Shown in pieces: positions 41,708 through 51,457 of a stretch of 64,000 nt of DNA. Position numbers and translations under genes: made by a program. Positions within the stretch are counted from its first letter, which is position 1. The number at the start of each line of letters is the position of its first letter. The notes beneath the pieces were generated by a model that was given only the letters and a program-made list of their open reading frames with translations, was not told where the DNA came from and ran no database searches. Source of the DNA: Kineosporiaceae bacterium (GTDB taxonomy: Bacteria > Actinomycetota > Actinomycetes > Actinomycetales > Kineosporiaceae). The DNA is taken from the NCBI GenBank assembly GCA_016713225.1, contig JADJPO010000005.1:62001-126000 (forward strand), given 5' to 3'.

Positions 41708-43468
41708 ATGCCGACTGTGAATCCCCAGAGCGTGGCCACCGACCGGTCCGAGCCCGATTGGTGGAAGTCCGCCGTCGTCTACCAGATCTACCCACGCAGC
41801 TTCGCCGACTCCAACGGCGACGGTGTCGGCGACCTGCCCGGCATCACCGCACGGCTCGACTACCTGGCCGCGCTCGGCGTCGACGTGATCTGGCTGTCAC
41901 CGGTCTACCCCTCACCGCAGGACGACAACGGCTACGACATCAGCGATTACCAGGACATCGAGCCGGTGTTCGGCACCCTCGCCGACTTCGACGAGCTGCT
42001 CGCCGGCATCCACGACCGAGGCATGAAACTCGTGATGGATCTGGTGGTCAACCACACCAGTGACGAGCACCCGTGGTTCGTCGAGTCCCGCTCGTCGGCC
42101 GACAACCCGAAACGTGACTGGTACTGGTGGCGCCCGCCCCGTACCGGGATGGCTGCCGGAGATCCGGGCGCCGAACCGACCAACTGGCACTCGTTCTTCT
42201 CCGGCTCGACCTGGCAGCTCGACGAGGCCACGGACGAGTACTACCTTCACCTGTTCTCGCGCAAGCAGCCCGACCTCAACTGGGAGAACCCCGAGGTGCG
42301 TCGGGCGGTCTACGCGATGATGCGCTGGTGGCTCGACCGCGGCGTCGACGGGTTCCGGATGGACGTCATCAACATGATCTCCAAAGACCCCGCCCTGCCC
42401 GACGGGATCGTCCACAGCGGTCTCTGGGGGGACGGCACGCCGCACTTCCTCAACGGTCCCCGCATCCACGAGTACCTGCAGGAGATGCACCGCGAGGTCT
42501 TCGCCGGGCGGGCACAGCCGTTCCTGACGGTGGGGGAGACCCCCGGCTGCACCGTCGAACAGGCACGCCTCTACACCGACCCTGCCCGCGCCGAGATCGA
42601 CATGGTGTTCCAGTTCGAGCACGTCGAGGTCGACCGCGAGGGCGGCAAATGGCAGCGTCGTCGGCTGCGACTGGCCGACCTCAAGGCGGTGCTGAACCGG
42701 TGGCAGGTGGGCCTGTCCGACCTGGGGTGGAACAGCCTCTACTGGAACAACCACGACCAGCCTCGGGCGGTCTCGCGCTTCGGTGACGACAGCCCCGAAC
42801 ACCGGGTGCGCTCGGCGACCGCCTTGGGCACGGTGCTGCACCTGCACCGCGGCACGCCGTACATCTACCAGGGCGAAGAACTCGGCATGACCAACTCCCG
42901 CTTCGCCGCCATCGAGGACTTCCGCGACATCGAGTCGCTGAACCACTACGCCGCAGCCGTCGCCGCCGGGCAGGACACCCACCAGGTGTTGGCCGACCTG
43001 CGCCCGGCCAGCCGCGACAACGCCCGTACCCCGATGCCCTGGGACGACTCCGACCAGGCAGGCTTCACCACCGGCACCCCCTGGATTGCCCTGAACCCCA
43101 ACCACTCCGAGATCAACGCCGCAGCGGCGATGGCCGACGAGGCCTCGGTCTGGCATCACTACCGAGCGCTGATCGCGCTGCGGCACACCGAGCCTGTCGT
43201 CGTCCACGGTGATTTCACGATGCTGCTCGGCGATCACGATCAGCTCTACGCGTTCACCCGCCGCCACGGCGACGTCGAGCTGCTGGTGCTCGCCAATCTG
43301 TCCTCGCGTACCGCGATGGCCGACCAGCTGCCGGACGCCGCAACCTGGGAGCGCGCGCAGGTGCTGTTGAGCAACGCCCCACCGCCCGACCCGGCGCACC
43401 ACCGGCTGGGTCTGCGGCCCTGGGAGGCCAGGGTCTACCGGCGTTCGGTTCAGGGCACCAGCCGGTAG
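41708..43468 (+). CDS. Alpha-glucosidase / oligo-1,6-glucosidase, glycoside hydrolase family 13
   Basis: This 586-residue enzyme has the GH13 catalytic set: nucleophile Asp219 in GFRMDVIN, acid/base Glu277 in TVGETPG, and Asp350 in WNNHDQPR, plus the N-terminal VVYQIYPRSFADSNGDGVGDLPGI (family motif) and DLVVNHTSDEHPWF. It would hydrolyse alpha-1,4 or alpha-1,6 glucosides in the cytoplasm; no signal peptide. ATG 41708 is closely preceded by AGGGAG; GTG 41717, three codons later, has better spacing and is a real alternative. The last 19 bases overlap the convergent kdpE. Confidence 0.92.
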   Translation: MPTVNPQSVATDRSEPDWWKSAVVYQIYPRSFADSNGDGVGDLPGITARLDYLAALGVDVIWLSPVYPSPQDDNGYDISDYQDIEPVFGTLADFDELLAGIHDRGMKLVMDLVVNHTSDEHPWFVESRSSADNPKRDWYWWRPPRTGMAAGDPGAEPTNWHSFFSGSTWQLDEATDEYYLHLFSRKQPDLNWENPEVRRAVYAMMRWWLDRGVDGFRMDVINMISKDPALPDGIVHSGLWGDGTPHFLNGPRIHEYLQEMHREVFAGRAQPFLTVGETPGCTVEQARLYTDPARAEIDMVFQFEHVEVDREGGKWQRRRLRLADLKAVLNRWQVGLSDLGWNSLYWNNHDQPRAVSRFGDDSPEHRVRSATALGTVLHLHRGTPYIYQGEELGMTNSRFAAIEDFRDIESLNHYAAAVAAGQDTHQVLADLRPASRDNARTPMPWDDSDQAGFTTGTPWIALNPNHSEINAAAAMADEASVWHHYRALIALRHTEPVVVHGDFTMLLGDHDQLYAFTRRHGDVELLVLANLSSRTAMADQLPDAATWERAQVLLSNAPPPDPAHHRLGLRPWEARVYRRSVQGTSR

Positions 43469-44124
43469 CCCACGCCGGACTCGGTGATCAGGTGTCGGGG
43501 CCGGGACGGGTCGACCTCGAGCTTCGCCCGCAACTGCGCCAGATAGACGCGCAGGTAGTGCGTTTCGGTGTCCAGGTGTGGGCCACGCAGTTCGATCAGC
43601 AGTTCGCGGCGACCGACGATGCGGCCGAGGTTGCGCGCCAGGATCTGCAGGATGCGCCACTCGGTGGGAGTCAGGTGCACCTCGTGGCCCTCGCGAACGA
43701 CCCGTCGTAGGGCCAGGTCGACGGTGAAGCCGGCGGTCTCGACCACGGGCAACTCGCCTTCGGATCCGCTGCGGCGCAACGCGGCCCGGATCCGGGCGAG
43801 CAATTCCTCCATGCCGAACGGCTTGGTGACGTAGTCGTCGGCGCCGGCATCCAGGGCGGCCACGATGTCCGGCCCCGCCGTCCGGGCGGTCAGCACCACC
43901 ACCGGGACCGCGCTCCAACCGCGCAGTCCGCGGACCACGTCCATGCCGTCGATGTCGGGCAGGCCGAGATCGAGCAGCACCACATCAGGCGGACGCCGCG
44001 CGGCGGCCGTGAGCGCGTCGGCGCCGGTGTGCGCCACCTCGACCTCGTACCGGCGCGCCCGCAACGTGATCGCCAGCGAACGCGCCAGCCCGGGGTCGTC
44101 CTCGACGATCAGGATTCTGGCCAT
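43450..44124 (-). CDS. kdpE: KdpE response regulator (kdp operon)
   Basis: This 224-residue OmpR-type regulator has a receiver with VEDD, phospho-acceptor in VVLLDLGLPDIDG and VTKPFG, then a winged helix (HLTPTEWRILQILARNLGRIVGRRELL). It is the last gene of a complete kdp operon and overlaps kdpD by 16 bases. It should activate the operon when K+ is scarce. It is a distinct paralogue of the regulator at 30434-31132, sharing much of the receiver sequence. Confidence 0.93.
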   Translation of the reverse strand: MARILIVEDDPGLARSLAITLRARRYEVEVAHTGADALTAAARRPPDVVLLDLGLPDIDGMDVVRGLRGWSAVPVVVLTARTAGPDIVAALDAGADDYVTKPFGMEELLARIRAALRRSGSEGELPVVETAGFTVDLALRRVVREGHEVHLTPTEWRILQILARNLGRIVGRRELLIELRGPHLDTETHYLRVYLAQLRAKLEVDPSRPRHLITESGVGYRLVP

Positions 44125-46661
44125 GACTGCTCCTGAGCGAGTGCCTGTGGCAGGGCGATGACCAGGGTGAGGCCACCGCCGGGGGTGTCCTCGGCGTCCA
44201 GGGATCCGCCGTTGGCCTCGACGAACCCGCGGGCGACGGCCAGCCCCAGGCCGAGCCCCTGGCCTGCCGGTGCATCACCGAGGCGCTGAAACGCCTGGAA
44301 GAACGCGGACTTTCGAGCATCCGACACCCCCGGGCCGCGGTCGGCGATGCGGATCACCACCTGGTCGTTCACGGCTGCGGCATCCACCGCCACCGGGGTG
44401 TCGGAGGTCGCGTGCCGGACGGCGTTCTCGAAGATGTTGGCCAGGGCTCGTTCGAGCAGCCCGGCGTCGACCGACACCACCGGCAGGGTGTCCGGTACGC
44501 GGAGCACGAAGTGTTCCGGGGGCAGGCCGCGCAGCGCTCGGGGCACCAGCTCGTCCAGGGCCACCGCCTCGCGCTGCGGGGTCACCACCCCGGCATCGAG
44601 CCGGCTGAGGTCGAGCAGGTTGTCGATCAGGGACTGCAGCCGATCCGCCGAGTCCTCGATCTCGTGCAGCAGCGTGCGTTGGTCGCGCGGATCGAGCTCG
44701 ACATCGGTGGCCAGCAGACTGCTGGCTGCTGCCTTGACCCCTGCCAGGGGGGTGCGGAGGTCGTGGGAGACCGCCGCGAGCAGCGCCGTCCGGATCGCGG
44801 TGCGCTCTCGCTCGGCCCGGTTGACGCTGGTCTCGGCGCGCAGCAGGTCGCGTTCGACCAGCGTTTCCACTTGAGCGGCAACGACATTGGCGACGCGAGT
44901 GTCCTCGGCGCTGAGTCGACGTCCGGTCAACACCAGGCGGATGTCGTCGGAGACCGACAGCGTCGTCGAGTCGTCGGACTGCTCCCTGACGCCGCCGGAA
45001 TCGGCGACGCTCGAAGGCTCCAGCGGGCCGTCAGGGCGATGGGCGGCAGCCCGGTGCTGCCAGCGACCGGACGTGCGTTGTTCGAGCGTCACCGATGACA
45101 GGTTGAAGGACTCGCGTAGCCGGGCCAGCAAGGCCGGGACGGCGTCGGCGCCCTGCAGTACGGCACCGGCCAGGGTGCTCAGGGTGTCGGCCTCCGCCCG
45201 TGCCCGGGCGGCATCGGATTGTCGCTGGGCCGCCAGATCGACGATCATCGACACCGCGATCGCCACCCCCAGCAACACCGCCAACGCCAGGGCGTTCTGT
45301 GGCTCGGCGACCGTGAAGGTCAGCACGGGTGGGGTGAAGAAGTAGTTCGCCAGCAGCCCCGAGGCACTCGCCGCGACGATGGCCGGCATCCGGCCCCCCA
45401 CCATCGCGACCCCGACGGTCAGCACGAGGAACAGCATGAGGTCGGTCGCCAGGGTGTGCAGATCACGAAATCGATAGAGCACCGCGGTCAGAGCCAACGG
45501 ACCAGCCAGGGCCAGCGCCCACCCGATCAGGCGGCGGCGCCGTCCCAGCCGAGGTTGGCGCCCGATGCGGGGGTGACCACGACCTTGTTGATCGTGCGTG
45601 ACGATGTGCACGTCGATGTCGCCCGAGTCACGCACGACGGCCGAGCCGGGCCCGGGGGAGAGCAGGTGGCCCAACCGACCCCGGCGCGGGGCACCGAGCA
45701 CGATCTGGCTGGCGTTGACCGCGCGGGCGAACTCGAGGATCGCGGTGGCGACGTCGTCACCCACCACCGAGTGCCAGGTGCCGCCGAGCGAGGTCACCAG
45801 CTGGCGCTGGCGCGCCACCGTGTCCGGCGCGGTACCGGTGAGGCCGTCCTGACGCGAGACGTGCAGCGCCAGCAGCTCGCCGCCCAGGGCGCGTTCGGCG
45901 ATCCGCGCTCCTCGCCGGATCAGACTGGCCCCCTCCGGGCCGCCGGACAGGGCGACCACCACCCGTTCGCGGGCGGGCCAGGGCGCGGCGATGGAGTGTT
46001 CGGCCCGATACCGGTCCAGCGCGTCGTCGACCCGGTCGGCCACCCACAGCAGGGCCAACTCGCGCAGCGCGGTGAGGTTGCCGACCCTGAAGTAGTGCGC
46101 CAGGGCGGCGTCCACCATGTCGGCGGCGTACACGTTGCCGTGAGCCATCCGCCGGCGCAGTGCCTGCGGGCTCATGTCGACCAGCTCGATCTGGTCGGCT
46201 CGACGGACCACCTCGTCGGGCACGGTCTCGAGCTGCCGCACGCCGGTGATCGACTCGACGACGTCGTTGAGCGATTCCAGGTGCTGGATGTTCACCGTCG
46301 AGATCACGTCAATGCCCGCCTCGAGCAACTCCTCGACGTCCTGCCAGCGCTTGGCGTTGCGCGAGCCGGGCACATTGGTGTGGGCGAGTTCGTCGACCAG
46401 GGCGACCTGTGGCTTCGCAGCCACCACGGCGTCCAGATCCATCTCGGTGAACTCCGCGCCGCGATGCTGCAGGGTGCGCCGGGGGATCACCTCGAGGCCG
46501 GCGACCAGCGCGGCGGTCTGGGGCCGGCCGTGCGACTCGACGATCGCCACCACGACCTCGGTGCCACGGTCCCGGCGGCGATGACCCTCGCAGAGCATGG
46601 CGTAGGTCTTGCCGACGCCGGGGGCGGCGCCGAGGTAGATGCGTAGGACGCCGCGGGCCAT
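44109..46661 (-). CDS. kdpD: KdpD sensor histidine kinase (full length, 850 aa)
   Basis: Domains in order: KdpD (AAPGVGKTYAMLCEGHRR, Walker A), a Usp-like domain (VVVALSGGPEGASLIRRGARIAERALGG, about residues 230-350), four membrane helices near 380-490, a GAF-like region, HisKA (SHDLRTPLAGVKAAASSLL) and HATPase (IADRGPGV, GLGLGLAVARGFVEANGG). It senses low K+ and phosphorylates KdpE. It starts 10 bases after kdpC, so it is in the same operon as the pump. Confidence 0.95.
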   Translation of the reverse strand: MARGVLRIYLGAAPGVGKTYAMLCEGHRRRDRGTEVVVAIVESHGRPQTAALVAGLEVIPRRTLQHRGAEFTEMDLDAVVAAKPQVALVDELAHTNVPGSRNAKRWQDVEELLEAGIDVISTVNIQHLESLNDVVESITGVRQLETVPDEVVRRADQIELVDMSPQALRRRMAHGNVYAADMVDAALAHYFRVGNLTALRELALLWVADRVDDALDRYRAEHSIAAPWPARERVVVALSGGPEGASLIRRGARIAERALGGELLALHVSRQDGLTGTAPDTVARQRQLVTSLGGTWHSVVGDDVATAILEFARAVNASQIVLGAPRRGRLGHLLSPGPGSAVVRDSGDIDVHIVTHDQQGRGHPRIGRQPRLGRRRRLIGWALALAGPLALTAVLYRFRDLHTLATDLMLFLVLTVGVAMVGGRMPAIVAASASGLLANYFFTPPVLTFTVAEPQNALALAVLLGVAIAVSMIVDLAAQRQSDAARARAEADTLSTLAGAVLQGADAVPALLARLRESFNLSSVTLEQRTSGRWQHRAAAHRPDGPLEPSSVADSGGVREQSDDSTTLSVSDDIRLVLTGRRLSAEDTRVANVVAAQVETLVERDLLRAETSVNRAERERTAIRTALLAAVSHDLRTPLAGVKAAASSLLATDVELDPRDQRTLLHEIEDSADRLQSLIDNLLDLSRLDAGVVTPQREAVALDELVPRALRGLPPEHFVLRVPDTLPVVSVDAGLLERALANIFENAVRHATSDTPVAVDAAAVNDQVVIRIADRGPGVSDARKSAFFQAFQRLGDAPAGQGLGLGLAVARGFVEANGGSLDAEDTPGGGLTLVIALPQALAQEQSWPES

Positions 46662-46671
46662 GGCAGCAGTC

Positions 46672-47277
46672 TCAACCCGCCGCGGGCCGCAGCGCGTCCA
46701 GAGCCAGATTGAGCTCCAGCACGTTCACCCGAGGTTCGCCGATGAATCCCAGTTGGCGGCCGCGGACGTGCTGTTCGACCAGGGCCGCCACGTCTGCCAC
46801 GGGCAGGTCGCGGGCCCGGGCCACCCGGGCCACCTGCAGCCGCGCGTACTGCGGGGAGATGTCGGGGTCGAGGCCGGACGCCGAGGCGGTCACCGCGTCG
46901 GGCGGCACCGCAGCGACGTCCACGCCCTCGCGGGCGGCGACCTGCGCGATGCGGTCGTGGATCGTGGCGGCCAGGTCGGCGTTGTTCGGCCCCAGGTTCG
47001 AGGCTCCCGAGGCCATCGGGTCGTAGCCGTCGCCGGCCACCGAGGGCCGGGGCAGGAACCAGCCGTCGCCGGTGAACGGCTGACCGATCAGCCGGGACCC
47101 GATCACCTGGCCGTCGGCTCCGGCGGAACTGATCAGCGAGCCATCGGCCCGGCCGGGGACGAGCCGGGCGAGCCCCACCATCGCCAGTGGGTAGGCCAAC
47201 CCCAGGACGACGGTGAAGACCAGCAGCAGCCGTAGGCCGGCCAGGGACAGACGTGCCAGCTGACGCACGGTGATCAC
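46672..47277 (-). CDS. kdpC: KdpC, K+-transporting ATPase subunit C
   Basis: This 201-residue protein has one N-terminal membrane helix (LLLVFTVVLGLAYPLAMVGL) and the KdpC blocks GSRLIGQPFTGDGWFLPRPS, ASGASNLGPNNADL, DAVTASASGLDPDISP. It stabilises the KdpFABC complex. GTG 47277 overlaps the kdpB stop (GTGA), fixing the start. Confidence 0.95.
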   Translation of the reverse strand: MITVRQLARLSLAGLRLLLVFTVVLGLAYPLAMVGLARLVPGRADGSLISSAGADGQVIGSRLIGQPFTGDGWFLPRPSVAGDGYDPMASGASNLGPNNADLAATIHDRIAQVAAREGVDVAAVPPDAVTASASGLDPDISPQYARLQVARVARARDLPVADVAALVEQHVRGRQLGFIGEPRVNVLELNLALDALRPAAG

Positions 47278-49322
47278 CCGATCCCGGGGAGGAGGGACAC
47301 GAAGACATCGATCAGTTTGATCCCCACGAACGGTGCGGCGACGCCACCCAGGCCGTACACCAGGAGGTTGCGGCGCAACATCTCGGCGGCCGAGCCGGGG
47401 ACGTACCGCACCCCGCGCAGTGCGAGCGGGATCAACGCGACGATGATGATCGCATTGAAGATCACCGCCGACAGGATGGCCGACTCCGGGCTCGACAGGT
47501 GCATCACGTTCAGCCGGTTCAGTTGCGGGAAGGCCACAACGAACATGGCCGGGATGATCGCGAAGTACTTCGCCACGTCGTTGGTGATGGAGAACGTGGT
47601 GAGGGCGCCGCGCGTGATCAGCAGCTGCTTGCCGATCTCGACGATCTCGATCAGCTTGGTCGGGTTGGAGTCGAGGTCGACCATGTTGCCCGCTTCCTTG
47701 GCCGCCGAGGTGCCGGTGTTCATGGCCACCCCGACATCGGCCTGCGCCAGCGCCGGGGCGTCGTTGGTGCCGTCCCCGGTCATCGCCACCAGGCGGCCGG
47801 CCGACTGCTCCTGCTTGATCAGGGCCATCTTGTCCTCGGGGGTGGCCTCGGCCAGGAAGTCGTCGACGCCGGCCTCCTGCGCGATCGCCTTGGCGGTCAG
47901 CGGGTTGTCCCCGGTGATCATGACGGTGCGGATACCCATCCGCCGCAGCTCCTCGAACCGCTCCCGCATGCCCTCCTTGACCACATCCTTGAGGTGGATC
48001 ACGCCCAGGGCACGGGCCGGTGCGTCGCCGATCCGTTCGGCGACCACGAGCGGGGTGCCGCCGCCGGCGCCGATCGCGTCCACCGCGGCGCCGATCTGTT
48101 CCGTCGGGGTGCCGCCGTTCTCCCGAACCCACTTCATCACCGCAGCGGCGGCCCCCTTGCGAATCTGCCGGGTGCCCTGCGGCGAGGTCAGATCGACACC
48201 GCTCATCCGGGTCTGCGCGGTGAACGGGACGAAGCGGGCCGAGGCCAGCACCCCGTCGTCCGGTGCGCGCAGCGCGAATCGTTCCTTGGCCAGGACGACG
48301 ACCGAGCGTCCCTCGGGCGTCTCGTCCGCCAGGCTCGACAGCTGCGCGGCGTCGGCCACCTCGGCCACGTCGACGTCGGCAGCCGGAACGAAGTCCGCCG
48401 CCTGCCGGTTGCCGAGGGTGATGGTGCCGGTCTTGTCCAGCAGAAGCACGTCGACGTCGCCGGCCGCCTCGACCGCCCGACCGGACATCGCCAGGACATT
48501 GCGCTGCACCAGACGGTCCATCCCGGCGATCCCGATCGCCGAGAGCAGCGCACCGATCGTGGTCGGGATCAGACAGACCAACAGGGCCACCAGGACGACG
48601 ACGGGCTGGCGGCGACCGGAATAGGCCGCGAACGGCTGCAGGGTGACGACGGCCAACAGGAAGATCAGGGTGAGTGAGGCCAGCAACAGGTTCAGCGCGA
48701 TCTCGTTGGGGGTCTTCTGCCGAGCGGACCCCTCGACCAGGGCGATCATCCGGTCGATGAAGGTCTCACCGGGGGCGGCGGTGATCCGCACCACGATGCG
48801 GTCCGAGAGCACCGTGGTGCCACCGGTGACCGACGACCGGTCACCTCCCGACTCTCGGATCACCGGAGCCGACTCGCCGGTGATCGCCGACTCGTTGACG
48901 CTGGCCACGCCCTCGATGACGTCCCCGTCACCGGGGATGACCTGACCTGCCTCGACGACCACCAGGTCGTCGAGCCGGAGCGAGGTTCCCGGCACCAGCT
49001 CCTCGCCGCCGTCCGCGGTGACCCGGCGGGCCATGGTCTCGGTGCGGGCCCGGCGCAGGGTGGCGGCCTGCGCCCGGCCACGGCCCTCGGCCACCGCTTC
49101 GGCGAGATTGGCGAAGAACACGGTGGCCCAGAGCCAAAGCGTGATCGACCAGGTGAACACCGACGGATCGCCGATCGCGAGCACGGTGGTCACGGCGGCG
49201 CCGACCCAGACCACGAACATCACCGGACTGCGCAGCTGGTGACGGGGGTCGAGCTTGCGCAGCGCGTCCGGCAGACCGGCAACCAGTTGCGCCGCCGAGA
49301 AGGCCTTCCCACCCGTACTCAT
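47274..49322 (-). CDS. kdpB: KdpB, K+-transporting P-type ATPase catalytic subunit
   Basis: This 682-residue P-type ATPase has the phosphorylated Asp296 in LLLDKTGTITLGN, the actuator motif AITGESAPV, GDGTNDAPALAQADVGVAMN and seven likely membrane helices. It uses ATP to drive K+ uptake through KdpA. The ATG overlaps the kdpA stop by 4 bases. Confidence 0.97.
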   Translation of the reverse strand: MSTGGKAFSAAQLVAGLPDALRKLDPRHQLRSPVMFVVWVGAAVTTVLAIGDPSVFTWSITLWLWATVFFANLAEAVAEGRGRAQAATLRRARTETMARRVTADGGEELVPGTSLRLDDLVVVEAGQVIPGDGDVIEGVASVNESAITGESAPVIRESGGDRSSVTGGTTVLSDRIVVRITAAPGETFIDRMIALVEGSARQKTPNEIALNLLLASLTLIFLLAVVTLQPFAAYSGRRQPVVVLVALLVCLIPTTIGALLSAIGIAGMDRLVQRNVLAMSGRAVEAAGDVDVLLLDKTGTITLGNRQAADFVPAADVDVAEVADAAQLSSLADETPEGRSVVVLAKERFALRAPDDGVLASARFVPFTAQTRMSGVDLTSPQGTRQIRKGAAAAVMKWVRENGGTPTEQIGAAVDAIGAGGGTPLVVAERIGDAPARALGVIHLKDVVKEGMRERFEELRRMGIRTVMITGDNPLTAKAIAQEAGVDDFLAEATPEDKMALIKQEQSAGRLVAMTGDGTNDAPALAQADVGVAMNTGTSAAKEAGNMVDLDSNPTKLIEIVEIGKQLLITRGALTTFSITNDVAKYFAIIPAMFVVAFPQLNRLNVMHLSSPESAILSAVIFNAIIIVALIPLALRGVRYVPGSAAEMLRRNLLVYGLGGVAAPFVGIKLIDVFVSLLPGIG

Positions 49323-50992
49323 CGCAGTGCCTCCGCAATCGGCGCGAGCGAGAGCGCCGGGAAGAAGGTCAGGCCGGCCACGACCACGACCACGAAACCC
49401 AGCAGCCCGACGAAGATCGGGGTGTGCGTGGGCAGGCTGCCCTCGGTGGTGGGGTGTTGTGGCTGGCGGGCGAGATGGCCGGCCAACACCAGCACCAGCA
49501 CCATCGGGACGAAACGTCCGATCAGCATGGCCAGCCCCAGGGCGATGTTCTGGTAGTCGGTCGCTGCGCCGAATCCGGCGAAGGCCGACCCGTTGTTGTT
49601 GCCCGCCGAGGCGTAGGCATAGAGCACCTCGGACAGGCCGTGCGGCCCGGCATCCTGTACCGAGGCCGTGCGCAGTGCCGGCACCCCGGCGGTCACCGCG
49701 GCGCCGACCAGGACGACGGCCGGCATGGTGAGCACGTACAGCGCGACCGCGGTGACCTCGCGGCGTCCGATCTTCTTGCCCAGGTACTCGGGCGTGCGAC
49801 CCACCATCAGGCCGGCCAGGAACACGGCCAGGACGGCGATCACGAGCATGCCGTAGAGACCCGAGCCCACCCCGCCGGGGCTGACCTCGCCGAGCATCAT
49901 GTTGACCATGGCCACGCCGCCGCCGGCAGCGGTGAAGGAATCGTGGAAGGAGTTCACCGAACCCGTCGAAGTGGCGGTGGTCGAGGCGGCGAACAGGGCC
50001 GACAAGCCGCTGCCGAAGCGCACCTCCTTACCCTCGAGGGCGCCACCGGCCGCCCGTGCCGCCACACCCGCTCCGCGGATCTCGGCCCAGATCGTCAGGC
50101 TCACGGCGGTCGCCCAGAGCAGGCCCATCACGGCCAGTACGGCCCGTCCCTGCCGAAGGTTGCCCACCAGGCGCCCGAAGGTTCGGGGCAGAGCGAAGGG
50201 GATCACCAGCAGCAGGAACACCTGGAACAGGCTGATCCACGCGCTGGGACCCTCGAACGGGTGAGCGGCATTGGCGTTGAAGGGGCCGCCGCCGTTGGTG
50301 CCGAGTTCCTTGATGGCCTCCTGGGTGGCGATCGCACCGCCGTAGAGCCGTTGCCCGGATCCGCTCAGCGTGGTGATCGTCCGGTCGGCCCCCAGGTTCT
50401 GGACGACACCGCCCAGCAGCAGGACGACGGCCGCGACGGCAGCCAGGGGGACCAGGATCCGCACCGTGCCGCGCGTGAGATCGACCCAGAAGTTGCCCAG
50501 CGTGTCGGTGCGCGAACGGGTGAAGCTGCGCACCAGGGCGATCGCGACGGCCAGCCCCACCGCCGCCGAGAGGTAGTTCTGCACCGTCAGCCCGGCCATC
50601 TGCACCAGGTGGCCCATCGTGGCCTCACCGGAATAGGACTGCCAGTTGGTGTTGGTCACGAAGGAGACCGCGGTGTTCCACGCCGTCGCCGGAGCCACCC
50701 CGGGGAGGCCACGGTCCAATGGCAGGATTCCCTGAATCCGTTGCAGCGCATACAGTCCCAGGACCGATATGGCCGAGAAGGCGAGCAGTGAGAGGGCGTA
50801 TCCGGTCGAGCGTTGTTCGGCGTCCGGGTCCACCCCGGCGGCGCGGTACACGACGCGCTCCACCCTCAGGTGCCGGGGGTCGGTGAACGCCCGCGCGATG
50901 AAGTCACCCAGGGGGCGGTGCGTCAGGGTCAGCGCGGCCATCAGCGCGAGGACCTGTGCGGCGGCCGCCCAGCCCTCGGTCAGGGCCGGCAT
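49319..50992 (-). CDS. kdpA: KdpA, K+-channel-like subunit of the Kdp pump
   Basis: This 557-residue membrane protein of the potassium-transporter superfamily has repeated selectivity-filter regions: AVSFVTNTNWQSYSGE, LGTNGGGPFNANAAHPFE, ASTTATSTGSVNSFHDS and SAGNNNGSAFAGFG. It binds and translocates K+. The ATG shares one base with the kdpF stop (TGATG). Confidence 0.97.
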   Translation of the reverse strand: MPALTEGWAAAAQVLALMAALTLTHRPLGDFIARAFTDPRHLRVERVVYRAAGVDPDAEQRSTGYALSLLAFSAISVLGLYALQRIQGILPLDRGLPGVAPATAWNTAVSFVTNTNWQSYSGEATMGHLVQMAGLTVQNYLSAAVGLAVAIALVRSFTRSRTDTLGNFWVDLTRGTVRILVPLAAVAAVVLLLGGVVQNLGADRTITTLSGSGQRLYGGAIATQEAIKELGTNGGGPFNANAAHPFEGPSAWISLFQVFLLLVIPFALPRTFGRLVGNLRQGRAVLAVMGLLWATAVSLTIWAEIRGAGVAARAAGGALEGKEVRFGSGLSALFAASTTATSTGSVNSFHDSFTAAGGGVAMVNMMLGEVSPGGVGSGLYGMLVIAVLAVFLAGLMVGRTPEYLGKKIGRREVTAVALYVLTMPAVVLVGAAVTAGVPALRTASVQDAGPHGLSEVLYAYASAGNNNGSAFAGFGAATDYQNIALGLAMLIGRFVPMVLVLVLAGHLARQPQHPTTEGSLPTHTPIFVGLLGFVVVVVAGLTFFPALSLAPIAEALR

Positions 50993-51081
50993 CAGAATCG
51001 ATCCGGGAACAGCAGCGCGGCCAGCAGATACCCGACCAGCGCCACGGCCAGGGTGAGCAGGGCGATGTCGGAGGCGTTCAC
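50992..51081 (-). CDS. kdpF: KdpF, small K+-ATPase subunit (29 aa)
   Basis: This 29-residue single-helix peptide (NASDIALLTLAVALVGYLLA...FPDRF) has the KdpF pattern, including the terminal LLFPDRF. It stabilises the pump. GTG 51081 overlaps the stop of the peptide gene upstream (GTGA), and its own stop overlaps kdpA. A longer in-frame extension exists but has no family support. Confidence 0.9.
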   Translation of the reverse strand: MNASDIALLTLAVALVGYLLAALLFPDRF

Positions 51082-51161
51082 AACCGCTCCGTTCCCCGCA
51101 CCAGCAGGACGAGGAGGCCGAAGGCCACCGCCGTCAGGACGACGAACCCGACGTCCGTCAT
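51078..51161 (-). CDS. 27-residue membrane peptide preceding kdpF
   Basis: The frame ATG 51161 to TGA 51078 encodes one hydrophobic helix, DVGFVVLTAVAFGLLVLLV, ending RGTERL. GGGGA lies 6 bases before the ATG, and its stop overlaps the kdpF start, so it is the first cistron of the operon. It is similar in size to KdpF but different in sequence. It may be an additional small pump subunit or a translational leader; neither is shown. Confidence 0.7.
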   Translation of the reverse strand: MTDVGFVVLTAVAFGLLVLLVRGTERL

Positions 51162-51457
51162 GATGTTCCCCGATCATGTCCCGGTGCCCTGTGGGCTCCG
51201 GCAGCGGCCACCGCTGCCCCTCCATCAAGCCCTCCTGGCCGCACGCGGTCCAGCGTCTTGACGATCTCCGGACGGGCGGCCCCTGGAGCCCTGACAGATC
51301 TCGGACGCTGCGCCCAGGGGGGATCGCTGTGTTGCGCGCTGTGAACGCCCTGTTTCGGTCCGCACGATTCCCTGATCTGCTCTATTCAGCCGAGCATCGC
51401 CGCTGCTAGCGTGCGCGCGCCGGGGTCCTCCGGTGATCGGGGAACAGGGAGGCCGGG
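51162..51457. other. Divergent regulatory interval between kdp operon and APC permease
   Basis: These 296 bases hold no credible gene. Promoters for both directions must lie here. A TAGCGT box at 51406-51411 is a weak -10 candidate for the permease. I saw no convincing KdpE box, riboswitch or terminator by eye. Confidence 0.5.

Noticed and set aside
51162..51457. c-di-AMP (ydaO-type) riboswitch before the kdp operon
   Set aside because: I could not place the conserved stems by eye, and the short gap before kdpF has a normal ribosome site only. A covariance-model search would be decisive.
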